From Hahella sp018986435 (GTDB taxonomy: Bacteria; Pseudomonadota; Gammaproteobacteria; Pseudomonadales; Oleiphilaceae): 64,000 bases of DNA. The notes below the pieces were generated by a model. That model was not told where the DNA came from and did no database searches. It saw only the letters and a program-made list of their open reading frames with translations. Below, piece after piece: positions 9,107 to 17,861 of the stretch. Numbering within the stretch: position 1 is the first letter of the stretch; the number at the start of each line of letters is the position of its first letter. The stretch lies in the NCBI RefSeq assembly GCF_050749805.1, contig NZ_CP192738.1:4030001-4094000 (forward strand). The letters run 5' to 3'. The position numbers and the translations under genes are program-made.

Positions 9107-12100
9107 ATGGCGCAACAAGAAAGCGGTTTTCTGCTTGACGCAAACTCACTCGCGGCAAGGGACTACTGGCGCAAATCCCTGACCAAGGCCATCAGCCCCA
9201 GCAACCTGCCGCGGGATTACGACCTCCCCCATAAAGGTCCCAAGTCTTATCAGATATACGGTCTGGCGCTGGACAGCCACCTTTACGACCTCATCATGAA
9301 GGTCAGCAAGGGCGGACACTTTCTTATTTACACGATCGTCACCGCCGGCGTGCAGTTATGTCTGCAGCGCTACAATCAGGCCTTCTGCGCCGACAGTGAC
9401 GCCAGCGGCGTGGAAACCCTGGTCACCGGCTCCCCGGCGCGACGAGAGGAGAACGGCGCCGAACCGGGCTTTATCAATGCCCTGCCCATCATCAACAGCA
9501 TTGATCCCGAGGCGTCGTTCAAGACGCTGTTACTGCAAACCCGCTCGCAGCTGCTGGACGCGTATCAGCATCAGCATTATCAGTGGCGGGAAATGGCGGA
9601 GGACTTCGGTCTGTCCTGGCGTCACCACTGTCCGCTGTTCGACGTGGCGGCCCATTACGACGCCCTGCACGGCGAGCTGCCCGCCAATCTCAACAATGAT
9701 GTGACGGTGAGTCTGCTGCAAAGGGCCGGCAGCCTCAGTTTCTCCATCGCCTACAACGAGTCGCGCTTTCATCTGCATCGCATCGAACTGTTCGCCGAGC
9801 ACCTGCAGCAAGTGTTGACCATGGCGCTGGAGCAGCCGGATTTGCCGGTGAAACAACTGGACATGCTCACCACCCGCGACTGGAGTCTGCTGGCCAGTTT
9901 CAATCTGACTGAACAGACGACGCCCGCCAACGCCAATGTGTTGATCCAGTTCCGCGAAGTGGTGTCCCGCTATGGTGGGCATATCGCGCTGCAAACGCCG
10001 GGCGTGCAGCTGTGTTATCGCATGCTGGACGAACAATCCAATCAACTGGCGCGGGAGCTGCAGGTCTCCGGCCTGGAAAAAGGCGGCCTGGTAGGCGTCT
10101 GCTGTCGCCCCGGCTGCGATATGGTGATCGCGCTGCTGGCGGCCCTGAAGGCCGGCGGCGCCTTTCTGCCCCTGGACCCGGATTACCCGGCGGAGCGCCT
10201 GCGCTATATGGCGGAGGACTCCGGCTGCCGCCTGTTCCTGGTGGAAAGCCCGGAGGTGGATGCGCCCTTCATTGAAGTGCTGGAGGACCGCGGCGGCTCC
10301 GTCATTTATCTCGACGATATCACCTCCTGGCGTCAACAGTCGCCGCGGCCTCTGGACTACGCGCCCGCGGCAGACGCCGCCGCTTACATGATCTATACCT
10401 CCGGCTCCACCGGCGCGCCCAAAGGCGCTTTGCTGCATCACAGCGGCTTGATCAACATGCTGGAGGCGCATATCAAGGCGTTCAGATTACGCAGCGACAG
10501 CCGGGTATTGCAGGTGGCGTCATTCAGTTTCGACGCCGCAGTGTCGGAAATCTTCACCGCTCTGTGCGCCGGCGCCCGTCTGGTGCTGGCGCCCCGCGAC
10601 CGCATCATGCCCGGACCGGATCTGGCTCAGGCGCTGCAAGAGTTCGAAATCACCCACATTACCCTGACGCCGTCGTCTCTGGCGCTGTTGCCGGAAGACG
10701 CCGCTCCCGGCCTGCAAACCCTGGTGGTGGCGGGGGAACCCTGTCCGGCGGATCTGGTTCCGAAGTGGAGCAAGGGGCGTCTGATGATCAACGCCTACGG
10801 CCCCACGGAAGCGACGGTCTGCGCCACCCTCGGCGAAGTGGTGTACAGCGGCCTGCCGCCGGATGTGGGGCAGCCGATTCAGAATATGCAGTGTCATGTG
10901 GTCGACGCTCTGGACCGTCCCTGCCCGGTTGGCGTGCCCGGCGAGCTGCTGATCTCCGGCGTCGGCCTGGCCCTGGGCTACCATAACCGACCAGATCTGA
11001 ATGAAGCCCGTTTCGTGGAGCTGGCGCTGCCCGGGTTATCCGCGCCAAGGCGCTATTACCGCAGCGGCGACCGCGCGCGCTGGCGTCCGGACGGCGCATT
11101 GGATTTGCTCGGCAGAACGGATCGCCAGTTTAAAGTGCGCGGTTTCCGTATCGAAGCCGGCGAACTGGAAACCCAGTTGCTGAGCCGAGAGGAGATTCAG
11201 CAAGCGGCCGTCGTCGCCCAGGGCGAAGAGGCGGACCGCCGTCTGCTGGCCTATGTGGTGCTGGCGCGCACGGCCAAAAAAGGCGAGCTGCAGACGGAAG
11301 CCATTCTGGCCTATCTGCGTGAGCGCCTGCCCCCTTACATGCTGCCTGACCTGCTGGTTCCGCTGGACGCGCTGCCGTTGACGCCCTCCGGCAAGACAGA
11401 TTACGCCGCCCTGGAGGGAATGCACGCCGCCGCGTCGCAAAACGAATTCGTCGCGCCTCGCGACGACGTGGAGTTAGGCGTGGCGCGCATCTGGGAACGT
11501 TTGCTGGAGCGCAGCCCGGTGGGCGTGACGGACAACTTTTTCGCCCTGGGGGGTTTCTCCCTGCTGGCGGTGCGCTTGATGAGCGCGATTCAGCAGGAGT
11601 TTCATGTCGCCCTTCCCCTGACCACTCTGTTCCAGCATCCATCCGTGGAGAAGCTGGCGGAACAGGTGCGCAGCGCCCGCAAAGCCCATCCTGAAGACTG
11701 GTCGCCCCTGGTGACGCTGACCGCCCGCGGCGAACATCCGCCGTTGTTCTGCGTACACCCTACCGGCGCCACGGTGCTTTGTTACTACCATCTGGCCGCC
11801 AGTCTGGGCGAAGAACGCCCGTTCATCGGCGTGCAGGCCCGAGGCATCGAGCCGGAGCAGCTCCCCTTCGACAACATCCCGGAGATGGCGGCCTACTATG
11901 CCGACGCACTATGTGAGCGTCAGCCCACCGGTCCGTTTTATCTGGCGGGATGGTCATTCGGCGGCGTGGCGGTGTTCGAGGTCGCCCGCGTATTGCAGGC
12001 GCGGGGTCGTGAGATCGCCTTCCTGGGTCTGCTGGACTCTTACTCGCCGGACGTGTTCGATGGCGGATTCGAAGCCCATGACGATGCGGAGATCATCAGT

Positions 12101-12553
12101 TCGCTGCTGGGCGGCATTGCGGATGTGGACCCGGATACGTTGCGCGGGCTGTCCACAGAAGATCAGTTGCAGGTGGCCATTCAAGCCACCCGGGAAGCCC
12201 AGGCCCTGCCCCAGGGATTCAGTCTGGAGCAGGCGCGCCGCATTCTGCAGGTCAGTAAGTTGAACTATCACGCGGTGGAGTCTTATCAACCGCAGCCTTA
12301 CAACGGCAAGATCACCCTGTTCCGTCCTCTCGGGGAGGAACAGTTGGCGAAGTCCGTATGCCCGGACGATCCCAGTCTGGGCTGGTCCAAGTGGGCGCAA
12401 CGGGGCGTGGAGGTGGAGTACGTTCCGGGTCGGCACCAGACCATGGTGCAACCGCCCAATGTTGAAACCTTAGCCACGCGTCTGCTGGTGCATCTGCAGC
12501 AGGCGGAATCCTTTACTCCCATGACGACGGAACGGAAGGAGCAGACAGCATGA
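9107..12553 (+). CDS. Nonribosomal peptide synthetase, terminal module (half C-A-PCP-TE)
   Basis: 1148 residues. Residues ~1-265 correspond only to the C-terminal half of a condensation domain: the protein starts at the YWRKSL segment and no HHxxxDG motif is present (the RHHCPLFD stretch aligns with a later motif). Adenylation spans ~285-770, with TSGSTGAPKG and Lys in PSGKTDYAAL. By-eye pocket residues DASTVAAVCK match what I recall as a tyrosine code. The carrier Ser is Ser818 in an unusual GGFSLL (Phe replaces His). A type I thioesterase follows (~865-1148) with Ser950 in GWSFGG, an LLDSYSP Asp and an RHQTM His. It should load the last residue and release the peptide by hydrolysis or cyclisation. 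The stop overlaps the next start by ATGA. Confidence 0.93.
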   Translation: MAQQESGFLLDANSLAARDYWRKSLTKAISPSNLPRDYDLPHKGPKSYQIYGLALDSHLYDLIMKVSKGGHFLIYTIVTAGVQLCLQRYNQAFCADSDASGVETLVTGSPARREENGAEPGFINALPIINSIDPEASFKTLLLQTRSQLLDAYQHQHYQWREMAEDFGLSWRHHCPLFDVAAHYDALHGELPANLNNDVTVSLLQRAGSLSFSIAYNESRFHLHRIELFAEHLQQVLTMALEQPDLPVKQLDMLTTRDWSLLASFNLTEQTTPANANVLIQFREVVSRYGGHIALQTPGVQLCYRMLDEQSNQLARELQVSGLEKGGLVGVCCRPGCDMVIALLAALKAGGAFLPLDPDYPAERLRYMAEDSGCRLFLVESPEVDAPFIEVLEDRGGSVIYLDDITSWRQQSPRPLDYAPAADAAAYMIYTSGSTGAPKGALLHHSGLINMLEAHIKAFRLRSDSRVLQVASFSFDAAVSEIFTALCAGARLVLAPRDRIMPGPDLAQALQEFEITHITLTPSSLALLPEDAAPGLQTLVVAGEPCPADLVPKWSKGRLMINAYGPTEATVCATLGEVVYSGLPPDVGQPIQNMQCHVVDALDRPCPVGVPGELLISGVGLALGYHNRPDLNEARFVELALPGLSAPRRYYRSGDRARWRPDGALDLLGRTDRQFKVRGFRIEAGELETQLLSREEIQQAAVVAQGEEADRRLLAYVVLARTAKKGELQTEAILAYLRERLPPYMLPDLLVPLDALPLTPSGKTDYAALEGMHAAASQNEFVAPRDDVELGVARIWERLLERSPVGVTDNFFALGGFSLLAVRLMSAIQQEFHVALPLTTLFQHPSVEKLAEQVRSARKAHPEDWSPLVTLTARGEHPPLFCVHPTGATVLCYYHLAASLGEERPFIGVQARGIEPEQLPFDNIPEMAAYYADALCERQPTGPFYLAGWSFGGVAVFEVARVLQARGREIAFLGLLDSYSPDVFDGGFEAHDDAEIISSLLGGIADVDPDTLRGLSTEDQLQVAIQATREAQALPQGFSLEQARRILQVSKLNYHAVESYQPQPYNGKITLFRPLGEEQLAKSVCPDDPSLGWSKWAQRGVEVEYVPGRHQTMVQPPNVETLATRLLVHLQQAESFTPMTTERKEQTA

Positions 12554-13467
12554 CCACAACCTCACCCATCACTCACCGCATTCCTACCGCCCCGCGCAAA
12601 GCGCCGGAGCGCCAGCTCGCCTTCACCGGCTATCTGGTGCAGGCGCAGGAAGGAGATACGCTCGACAGCGTCAGCGCCGACGACTTTCACTTCGCCATGG
12701 AGCAGAAAGGCGTGGCGCTGTTTCGCGGCTATGAAGCGACGCCGGAGCGTTTCGGCGACTTCGTGGAGAAGTTCAGCTCACGCCTGATACTCGATCCCAC
12801 CCGGCAATCCTACGACCGCCGCGTGCAGCGCGTGCTGTCGGGAACGCCGGGCATCGAGCTGCACAGCGAACACAGCAACAGCCCATTCACCCCGGACTAC
12901 ATCTGGTTCTACTGCCGCCGCGCCGCCGGCGACCGCGGCCAGACCACCTATTGCGACGGCCTGGAGATCTGGCGCTCCCTGAGTGAGACCAGCCGCACGT
13001 TCATTGAGAACGTCCGCTTTATCTATCGCCGCCTGTTCCCGGAAATGTTCTGGAAAGTGTTCGTGGCCTTCATGATCGACGAGGACATTCCCGTGGAGGA
13101 GATCAACCGCGATCATCTGGAAAAATTATTCAACGGCCTTGAGGGGGTGCGAATCGAGCTTAACGCAGACAACCAGCTCGACTTCAGCTACTCCACCTAC
13201 GTCTACAACCAACTGCCCGGCGGCCACCGCGCCCTGGCCAACAGCCTCACCGGCCCCTACCCCGGCCAGACCGTCACCATGGAAGACGGCTCCCCCATCC
13301 CCCACTGGCTGATGGGAGAACTCAAATCCCTGTACGACCTCCACACCCGCGACATCCCCTGGCGCGACGGCGACATCGCCGTCCTCAACAACAAACGCAT
13401 GATGCACGGCCGCCGCCCATCGGAAGACATGGGAAGGGAATTGTTTTCTGCGTTGAGTTATGGGTGA
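12550..13467 (+). CDS. TauD/TfdA-type Fe(II)/2-oxoglutarate-dependent oxygenase
   Basis: 305 residues. Iron ligands appear to be His105 and Glu107 in LHSEHSNSPF, with Glu in the usual Asp position as in SyrP-like enzymes of NRPS clusters, and distal His286 in MMHGRR. The Arg pair just after would hold 2-oxoglutarate. Members hydroxylate amino acids, often while bound to a carrier protein, so hydroxylation of a residue of this peptide is the simplest role. The start overlaps the upstream synthetase stop (ATGA), implying translational coupling and shared function. A degenerate copy of its last ~25 codons lies at 14311-14382. Confidence 0.9.
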   Translation: MTTTSPITHRIPTAPRKAPERQLAFTGYLVQAQEGDTLDSVSADDFHFAMEQKGVALFRGYEATPERFGDFVEKFSSRLILDPTRQSYDRRVQRVLSGTPGIELHSEHSNSPFTPDYIWFYCRRAAGDRGQTTYCDGLEIWRSLSETSRTFIENVRFIYRRLFPEMFWKVFVAFMIDEDIPVEEINRDHLEKLFNGLEGVRIELNADNQLDFSYSTYVYNQLPGGHRALANSLTGPYPGQTVTMEDGSPIPHWLMGELKSLYDLHTRDIPWRDGDIAVLNNKRMMHGRRPSEDMGRELFSALSYG

Positions 13468-13482
13468 CGGGGGGTTAGTTTG

Positions 13483-13521
13483 CAGGCCTCATCTCCATTA
13501 ATCTTGGGGGGGTGAGGCCTG
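13483..13521. terminator. Inverted repeat after the NRPS cluster, possible terminator
   Basis: CAGGCCTCA (13483-13491) pairs perfectly with TGAGGCCTG (13513-13521), 15 bases after the oxygenase stop. The loop is 21 bases and G-rich and there is no T-run, so termination is inferred from position only. It also lies between two convergent genes. Confidence 0.4.
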
Positions 13522-13531
13522 GCATGGAGGG

Positions 13532-14161
13532 CTAGCTGACAGCCTCGACTCTTTCGCTCCAGAACTCTGGCAGTTCTATTTCAAATCCCCCTTCATCATC
13601 CAACTCGCAATTAAAAACCCCTTTTTGCAAGCCTGATTTCAAGTTACTGAGGTGCTCGCTGAGGCTCGGCGCGAAAGAGCTAACGCCGTAGTCCTCCGTC
13701 ACAATAACGATCTCTGTTTCCTGATTGTCTTTGAAGAATAACGCCATGTAATAGCCATCCCCATCAAATAGAGGCAAAAGCCGCTTTAGGTCGTCCACCA
13801 AGACCTCATCATCCACCTCTCCTTCGAGATCATTGAGTAGCGACAACTCACTTCCCTCCTCTAAGATCCACTCCTTATTAAACTCGTAATTGGCTAAGAA
13901 CTGGCAGCCATGTTTAGTCTGAGGATTTTTATACATGTCAGAAATTGCTTTCACGGGAATAGGATCGTATCCCATAAACAGCAATGCAGAGTCTTCGGGC
14001 AAGCCATCAGCATTTATTAGCAAAGCAACGATTTCTGATGGCAGCTTTCTTCTGATTACACCCTCGATCCCCTGCACCAGGGCGAGGGCTTCAGCATTCC
14101 ATGCATGATCTGTTTGCAATGCCTTTTGAGCCTGATCAATACCTTCGTAAATGTCTTCCAC
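13532..14161 (-). CDS. Hypothetical protein, possibly SMI1/KNR4 (SUKH)-like
   Basis: 209 residues, acidic and soluble, no signal peptide. Not firmly recognised. The middle and C-terminal part (segments YYMALFFKD, EIVIVTEDYGVSSFAPSLSEHLSNL) has the feel of SMI1/KNR4-type immunity proteins, where a strand-rich core ends in a helix that begins near a Phe-Ala-x-Ser-Leu turn. It sits in a run of small accessory genes on the minus strand and converges on the oxygenase. No toxin gene is adjacent, so immunity is a guess. Confidence 0.7.
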   Translation of the reverse strand: MEDIYEGIDQAQKALQTDHAWNAEALALVQGIEGVIRRKLPSEIVALLINADGLPEDSALLFMGYDPIPVKAISDMYKNPQTKHGCQFLANYEFNKEWILEEGSELSLLNDLEGEVDDEVLVDDLKRLLPLFDGDGYYMALFFKDNQETEIVIVTEDYGVSSFAPSLSEHLSNLKSGLQKGVFNCELDDEGGFEIELPEFWSERVEAVS

Positions 14162-14310
14162 TCTGCCAGCCTCCCTTCACCAAATAACAAACTAAGCCCG
14201 TGTAGTGTATCCCCATATAATTTAGCAGAGATTCAAAAAGCCCATTACTGAGAGCGTCGCTTAAAACATGCCTTGAGAAGGCCGCGTACAGCGGGCGCTG
14301 TCCCACGCCA

Positions 14311-14382
14311 AGCATCATGTACCACCGGCGACTCTTGGAAGAGATGGTAAGGGAATGGTTTCCTGCGTTGAGCTATGGGTGT
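14311..14382 (+). pseudogene. Fragment of a second TauD-like oxygenase gene (3' end)
   Basis: About 72 bases match the 3' end of the oxygenase gene (13397-13468) at roughly 79% identity, ungapped. In frame it reads IMYHRRLLEEMVREWFPALSYG against MMHGRRPSEDMGRELFSALSYG. The iron-ligand His has become Tyr and the TGA stop has become TGT. Upstream similarity fades quickly, so only a tail survives. It is either the scar of a tandem duplication or the remnant of a former paralog. Confidence 0.7.
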
Positions 14383-14394
14383 CAGGGGAAACTT

Positions 14395-15087
14395 TCAGTC
14401 CTCATCCCCGTTATTCTGAGAGTGAAACGTCGCGCTTTCGCATTCTGCGATCGCTTTGTACGCGTATTTCAATGTACTTTCTTTTGATGAGGATTCCGGC
14501 TCTGCGCGACGCCATTCATCGATAAACTCTCTGGCGGCGGCGAGATCTTCAAAATAGAGACTGCGACGAAACAGTGTCATCAGGTGCTCATCAGATTGTT
14601 TTTGAGGGTGGTCCAGCACCTGTCTGTTCCACCAGCTCTCCATTCTGCCTTTATCGAAGAAATCTATAATTTCTTCGTGCAAGTCAGGGTAGTGCTCAAG
14701 CACATAACTTTCTGTATTTTCTCCAAGCGCCACATACATGTATTCTCTATCGAATCCACAAGCCGTATCGAAGTTAGCGAATTTAGCGTCATAAAAAAGC
14801 GGAATGTCGCCGGGTCGTTTGAAGCTGGCCAGTAAATAGGCTCCCAAGGGCAGCGCTTCCCCTATTCCTTGATAATCATCATTCTCACGCGCAAGTATCT
14901 CTTGCTCGAAAAGAAACCGAACCAGCGTCTCATCGCTATTCTTAAGATCATATTGAAGCGCCAGCATGGCTGCGTATCTTGGCTTCTCATTAAGGTCGTA
15001 AGAATCTCCTTCCGCAGAAGTCCCTTCCGCGTATGCGAGGTCGCTCCAACGCTTTTCATTATGTCTGTAGATATCAATATCAAGCAT
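14395..15087 (-). CDS. Hypothetical protein, 230 residues
   Basis: Acidic, soluble, no signal peptide or membrane segment, rich in aromatic residues and Glu/Asp. No family recognised. The C-terminal half looks helical (for example LAAAREFIDEWRRAEPESSSKESTL). Lower-GC codon use than the NRPS genes fits an accessory gene. Upstream lies a gap leading to small genes on the same strand. Nothing in the context identifies a function. Confidence 0.65.
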   Translation of the reverse strand: MLDIDIYRHNEKRWSDLAYAEGTSAEGDSYDLNEKPRYAAMLALQYDLKNSDETLVRFLFEQEILARENDDYQGIGEALPLGAYLLASFKRPGDIPLFYDAKFANFDTACGFDREYMYVALGENTESYVLEHYPDLHEEIIDFFDKGRMESWWNRQVLDHPQKQSDEHLMTLFRRSLYFEDLAAAREFIDEWRRAEPESSSKESTLKYAYKAIAECESATFHSQNNGDED

Positions 15088-15164
15088 ATGTTCTTCCGTC
15101 AGCCTTATAATTCCTGACTCAAATCGTCTTTTACAGGGGTGTTACTGAATGCCTCCAGCAACCG

Positions 15165-15374
15165 CTATGTCACATCAACACTGAAACAATTACAGGCGCA
15201 GCTAAACATAACAATCTTTGGCTTCTGAGGCGTTTGGCCTTTTCTGCGGGCTTGCGAGTTGGCGATATCGATTGTCCGTCGAATCTCGGAAATATTGTCC
15301 CGAGACAAACGTCGGCCGCGACCATGAACGGGACAACGCTCTCTTTCACCACTGCTGTCTTTTTTGCCGGACAT
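15165..15374 (-). CDS. Possible small basic protein, 69 residues
   Basis: ATG at 15374 is preceded by AGGTAGATAA, a fair ribosome site, and lies 36 bases after the stop of the gene at 15411-15641 on the same strand. The product is basic (SGKKDSSGERER start) and has a Cys-rich end (FSCACNCF). No family recognised. An overlapping + frame is also open, so this call is tentative. The rest of 15088-15410 shows nothing else. Confidence 0.35.
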   Translation of the reverse strand: MSGKKDSSGERERCPVHGRGRRLSRDNISEIRRTIDIANSQARRKGQTPQKPKIVMFSCACNCFSVDVT

Positions 15375-15410
15375 TTATCTACCTTTTTTCAGAAACCTTT
15401 TAGCGCCAGT

Positions 15411-15641
15411 TTAATAACCATACTTTTCCCGCCGAATTTTCTTCGCGTGTTTCTCATTGCCGCGTTTGTAGTTTCCGGTGAGTCTGGCCATCAGTTGTTG
15501 CATGTCTCCGAATGAGGCGCTGTCCGCCTCTTCGGCGAATTGGCGTGCTTTGTCGCCACGCAGCGTCGTGGCTTTCCTGCCGTGATGATAGATAGTGACT
15601 TCGTTGTCTTTGACAATATAAGTAAAGTTGAGGTCTTCCAT
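15411..15641 (-). CDS. Small hypothetical protein, 76 residues
   Basis: Strand-like N-terminus (FTYIVKDNEVTIYHHGRKATTLRG) followed by helices and a strongly basic end (KHAKKIRREKYGY). The layout suits a compact nucleic-acid or protein-binding domain, but no family was recognised. It lies 39 bases downstream of the Coq4-like gene on the same strand, so the two may share a transcript. Confidence 0.6.
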   Translation of the reverse strand: MEDLNFTYIVKDNEVTIYHHGRKATTLRGDKARQFAEEADSASFGDMQQLMARLTGNYKRGNEKHAKKIRREKYGY

Positions 15642-15680
15642 TGTTATTCTTCTCTGTGTTGCGAGGAACCGGGCGGCAAT

Positions 15681-16298
15681 CTAGCTGCGCACTTTCACCA
15701 GCTTCACCAGTCTGGCGCTGAAAAGTTTGCCCCAGACTTTTTTGTATAGCAAAGCGGGGATCACGAGAATCAGGTGAATGATGATAGAGAGCAGTGCGTA
15801 CAGGACAAAGGGGATCATCTTCAACGCAATCCAGCCGTCGCTGCAGCGGCAGTTAACAAACTCATTGCGCAGTTGCGCGATGTCGTTCAGCTCGCCGCTA
15901 TCGATGCGACGGCGCACTTTGGGACAGTATAGATTGCGGCTTTTACAGCCCAGCAGATACGCCTTGAATACCCGTCGCGGGCTGACCGCCAAGGCGGTGG
16001 AAATGGCGATCAGGTTCATGAACATCAGAATGGGATGCAGCATGCTGCCCGTCCCTAACTCCCAGGCGCTGACCTCGCCTTCGCCGACTTGCGAGGCGCC
16101 ATAGCCGGTAATCACATGATGCAGATCGTGGTACTTGATGTACTTGCGGCGCGTCTCTACGTTCGGCAAAGGAACCAGCAGACAGCCTACGAAAACTTCA
16201 ACAAAAGCCGGCCGTTTACCGGTTTCGAGTTCAAAACCGCTTTCTATGTAGAAGGCGTTCAAGGCTTGTTCGATATTCATAGAACCCACAGACAGCAT
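15681..16298 (-). CDS. Coq4-like protein with C-terminal membrane segment
   Basis: 205 residues. HDLHHVITGYGASQVGE fits the Coq4 metal motif HDxxH-x11-E exactly (His57, Asp58, His61, Glu73), with Glu75 nearby. Coq4 proteins act in ubiquinone assembly; bacterial homologs are scattered and mostly unstudied. Residues ~90-115 are hydrophobic, and ~160-190 (FVLYALLSIIIHLILVIPALLY) form a clear membrane segment followed by a basic tail. A second in-frame ATG at 16280 is an alternative start. No other quinone gene is near, so a direct ubiquinone role is not supported by context. Confidence 0.7.
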   Translation of the reverse strand: MLSVGSMNIEQALNAFYIESGFELETGKRPAFVEVFVGCLLVPLPNVETRRKYIKYHDLHHVITGYGASQVGEGEVSAWELGTGSMLHPILMFMNLIAISTALAVSPRRVFKAYLLGCKSRNLYCPKVRRRIDSGELNDIAQLRNEFVNCRCSDGWIALKMIPFVLYALLSIIIHLILVIPALLYKKVWGKLFSARLVKLVKVRS

Positions 16299-16449
16299 TT
16301 ACTGCAAAACAGGTGTTGAACGACGCGCCCATTCACTCCCAACTTGCCGACAAAGAGGAAACCCATCCAGGCTGGGGAAGCTGCGCAAACTCAGTTCAGC
16401 AGTATAGCCGGAGCCATGGGGAAATAACGACGATTTTTAGTGAACGCGC

Positions 16450-16980
16450 TTATCCCCAACGCCGCAAAAATTCCTCTTTTGTCAGCTCGAAGTATTTGCA
16501 GGCCACGCCTTCAAATTCGCTGTCGCGGATATACTTAAAGCCCAGTTTCTCCATCACATTGATGGAACCCTGGTTTTCGATATGGGCGGTTGCGGTCAGC
16601 ATGTCCAGTTCGGGGTCTTCGAATGCGTATTGAGCGAGCCTGATCGCTGCTTCGGTTGCGTAGCCTTTGCCCCAGGCTCTGCGCACAAGACGCCAGCCCA
16701 TCTCCAGCTCAGGGCCAACGGCGTCGAGAGGGATGTAGGAAACCCAGCCCAGCAGTTCATCAGGGTTGTCTTTGGCGAAGATTGACCAATAACCGCAGCG
16801 CTCGCCAAAGTCGCCATTGATGCGCGAGAGAAGGAAGTCTACGTGCGCTTTCGATCCGTCATAAACGCCCGGGATATAGCGAGTGACTTCCGGGTCTTTA
16901 TCCATGGCGATACAGGCCTCAACATCCTGCAGTCCCCGGGGTCTGAGAATCAGCCTTTCCGTTTCAAATATCTGCGCCAT
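16450..16980 (-). CDS. GNAT-family N-acetyltransferase (RimJ/RimL-like)
   Basis: 176 residues with the full GNAT layout. The N-terminal TERLILRPRGLQD strand is typical of RimJ/RimL-type enzymes, RRAWGKGYATEA is the acetyl-CoA pyrophosphate loop, and NQGSINVMEKLGFKYI is the late motif. It should transfer acetyl from acetyl-CoA to an amine of an unknown substrate in the cytoplasm. AAGGAG lies at good spacing before the ATG. It is monocistronic in appearance, with >130 bases on each side. Confidence 0.9.
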   Translation of the reverse strand: MAQIFETERLILRPRGLQDVEACIAMDKDPEVTRYIPGVYDGSKAHVDFLLSRINGDFGERCGYWSIFAKDNPDELLGWVSYIPLDAVGPELEMGWRLVRRAWGKGYATEAAIRLAQYAFEDPELDMLTATAHIENQGSINVMEKLGFKYIRDSEFEGVACKYFELTKEEFLRRWG

Positions 16981-17143
16981 GAACTATTACTCCTTTCACA
17001 CTTCAACTAACTGTGGACGTGAGCTAAATAATACAGTCTTTTGCGCTTTACTCTATTGAATTTGTGGGGAAATTTTGTGATTTCAAAGGCTGGCCGCCGC
17101 ATCAACCGGTAATACACGACGGCCGGTTTCCTGCGTTCACCTA

Positions 17144-17749
17144 CTAACGGTCATTAAGTCCTTTGCCGTCCATAATCTGCTGCATGTGCCTGGCGACTCG
17201 TGAGGCGCGGGTTTTGGATTGTTTGGGCGAGGAAAAATGCAGGAGGTAGCCTCGCTGCCGTCCTGGCGTCAGGGCATTGAAAGCCTCTTTAAAGGCGGGG
17301 ATTTCATCCAGTTTTGCCTGCAGCTCTTCGGGAATAGCGTAGTCTTCCATGGTCTTAAAATCCACTTTCAGGCCCGCGTTTTCCACTTCCACCGCCTCGT
17401 GGATATACGCCTTGATCACGGCCTCCATATCGGCGATGTCCTCGGCTTTGGTAAAGGGAATCCGGCGCGCGCTTTGGGTGTTTTCGCCCGGTTTCTCCAG
17501 CACGGATCTGGGGTCTTTCAGTAAGGCGCCTTTGGGGAACAGTATGGCGCAGAAATCCTTGAACCCCTGCAGAATGACGATGTTGTTTTGCTGCGAGGTA
17601 TAGCAGGGTTTCCCCCATTTCAACTCTTCCACCAGCTCACAATCGAGGGCCATGCGCCGCAGCAAAGCCAACTCATCGCTCCAGCGTTCGGTTCTATCCA
17701 GAAAACTATCGACCTTGGGATTACTGCTTTGCTTAACGTTAAGGCTCAT
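17144..17749 (-). CDS. YdeI/OmpD-associated family protein (DUF1801 type)
   Basis: 201 residues. The N-terminal half (ELKWGKPCYTSQQNNIVILQGFKDFCAILF) is the DUF1801 fold. The C-terminal half (DYAIPEELQAKLDEIPAFKEAFNALTPGRQRGYL) is the bacteriocin-protection YdeI/OmpD-associated region. Family members are small cytoplasmic proteins of unclear biochemical role. AAGGAG precedes the ATG. Full length for the family. Confidence 0.85.
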   Translation of the reverse strand: MSLNVKQSSNPKVDSFLDRTERWSDELALLRRMALDCELVEELKWGKPCYTSQQNNIVILQGFKDFCAILFPKGALLKDPRSVLEKPGENTQSARRIPFTKAEDIADMEAVIKAYIHEAVEVENAGLKVDFKTMEDYAIPEELQAKLDEIPAFKEAFNALTPGRQRGYLLHFSSPKQSKTRASRVARHMQQIMDGKGLNDR

Positions 17750-17861
17750 GGGAACTCCTTGTTATATTTGAGGGAAAAACCGCCACGCTGACCACGCCTC
17801 ACAAGGGAGACTCTGTTACTTCCTTCACGTCAGCGCGCTATCGAACACATAGACTGCATAG

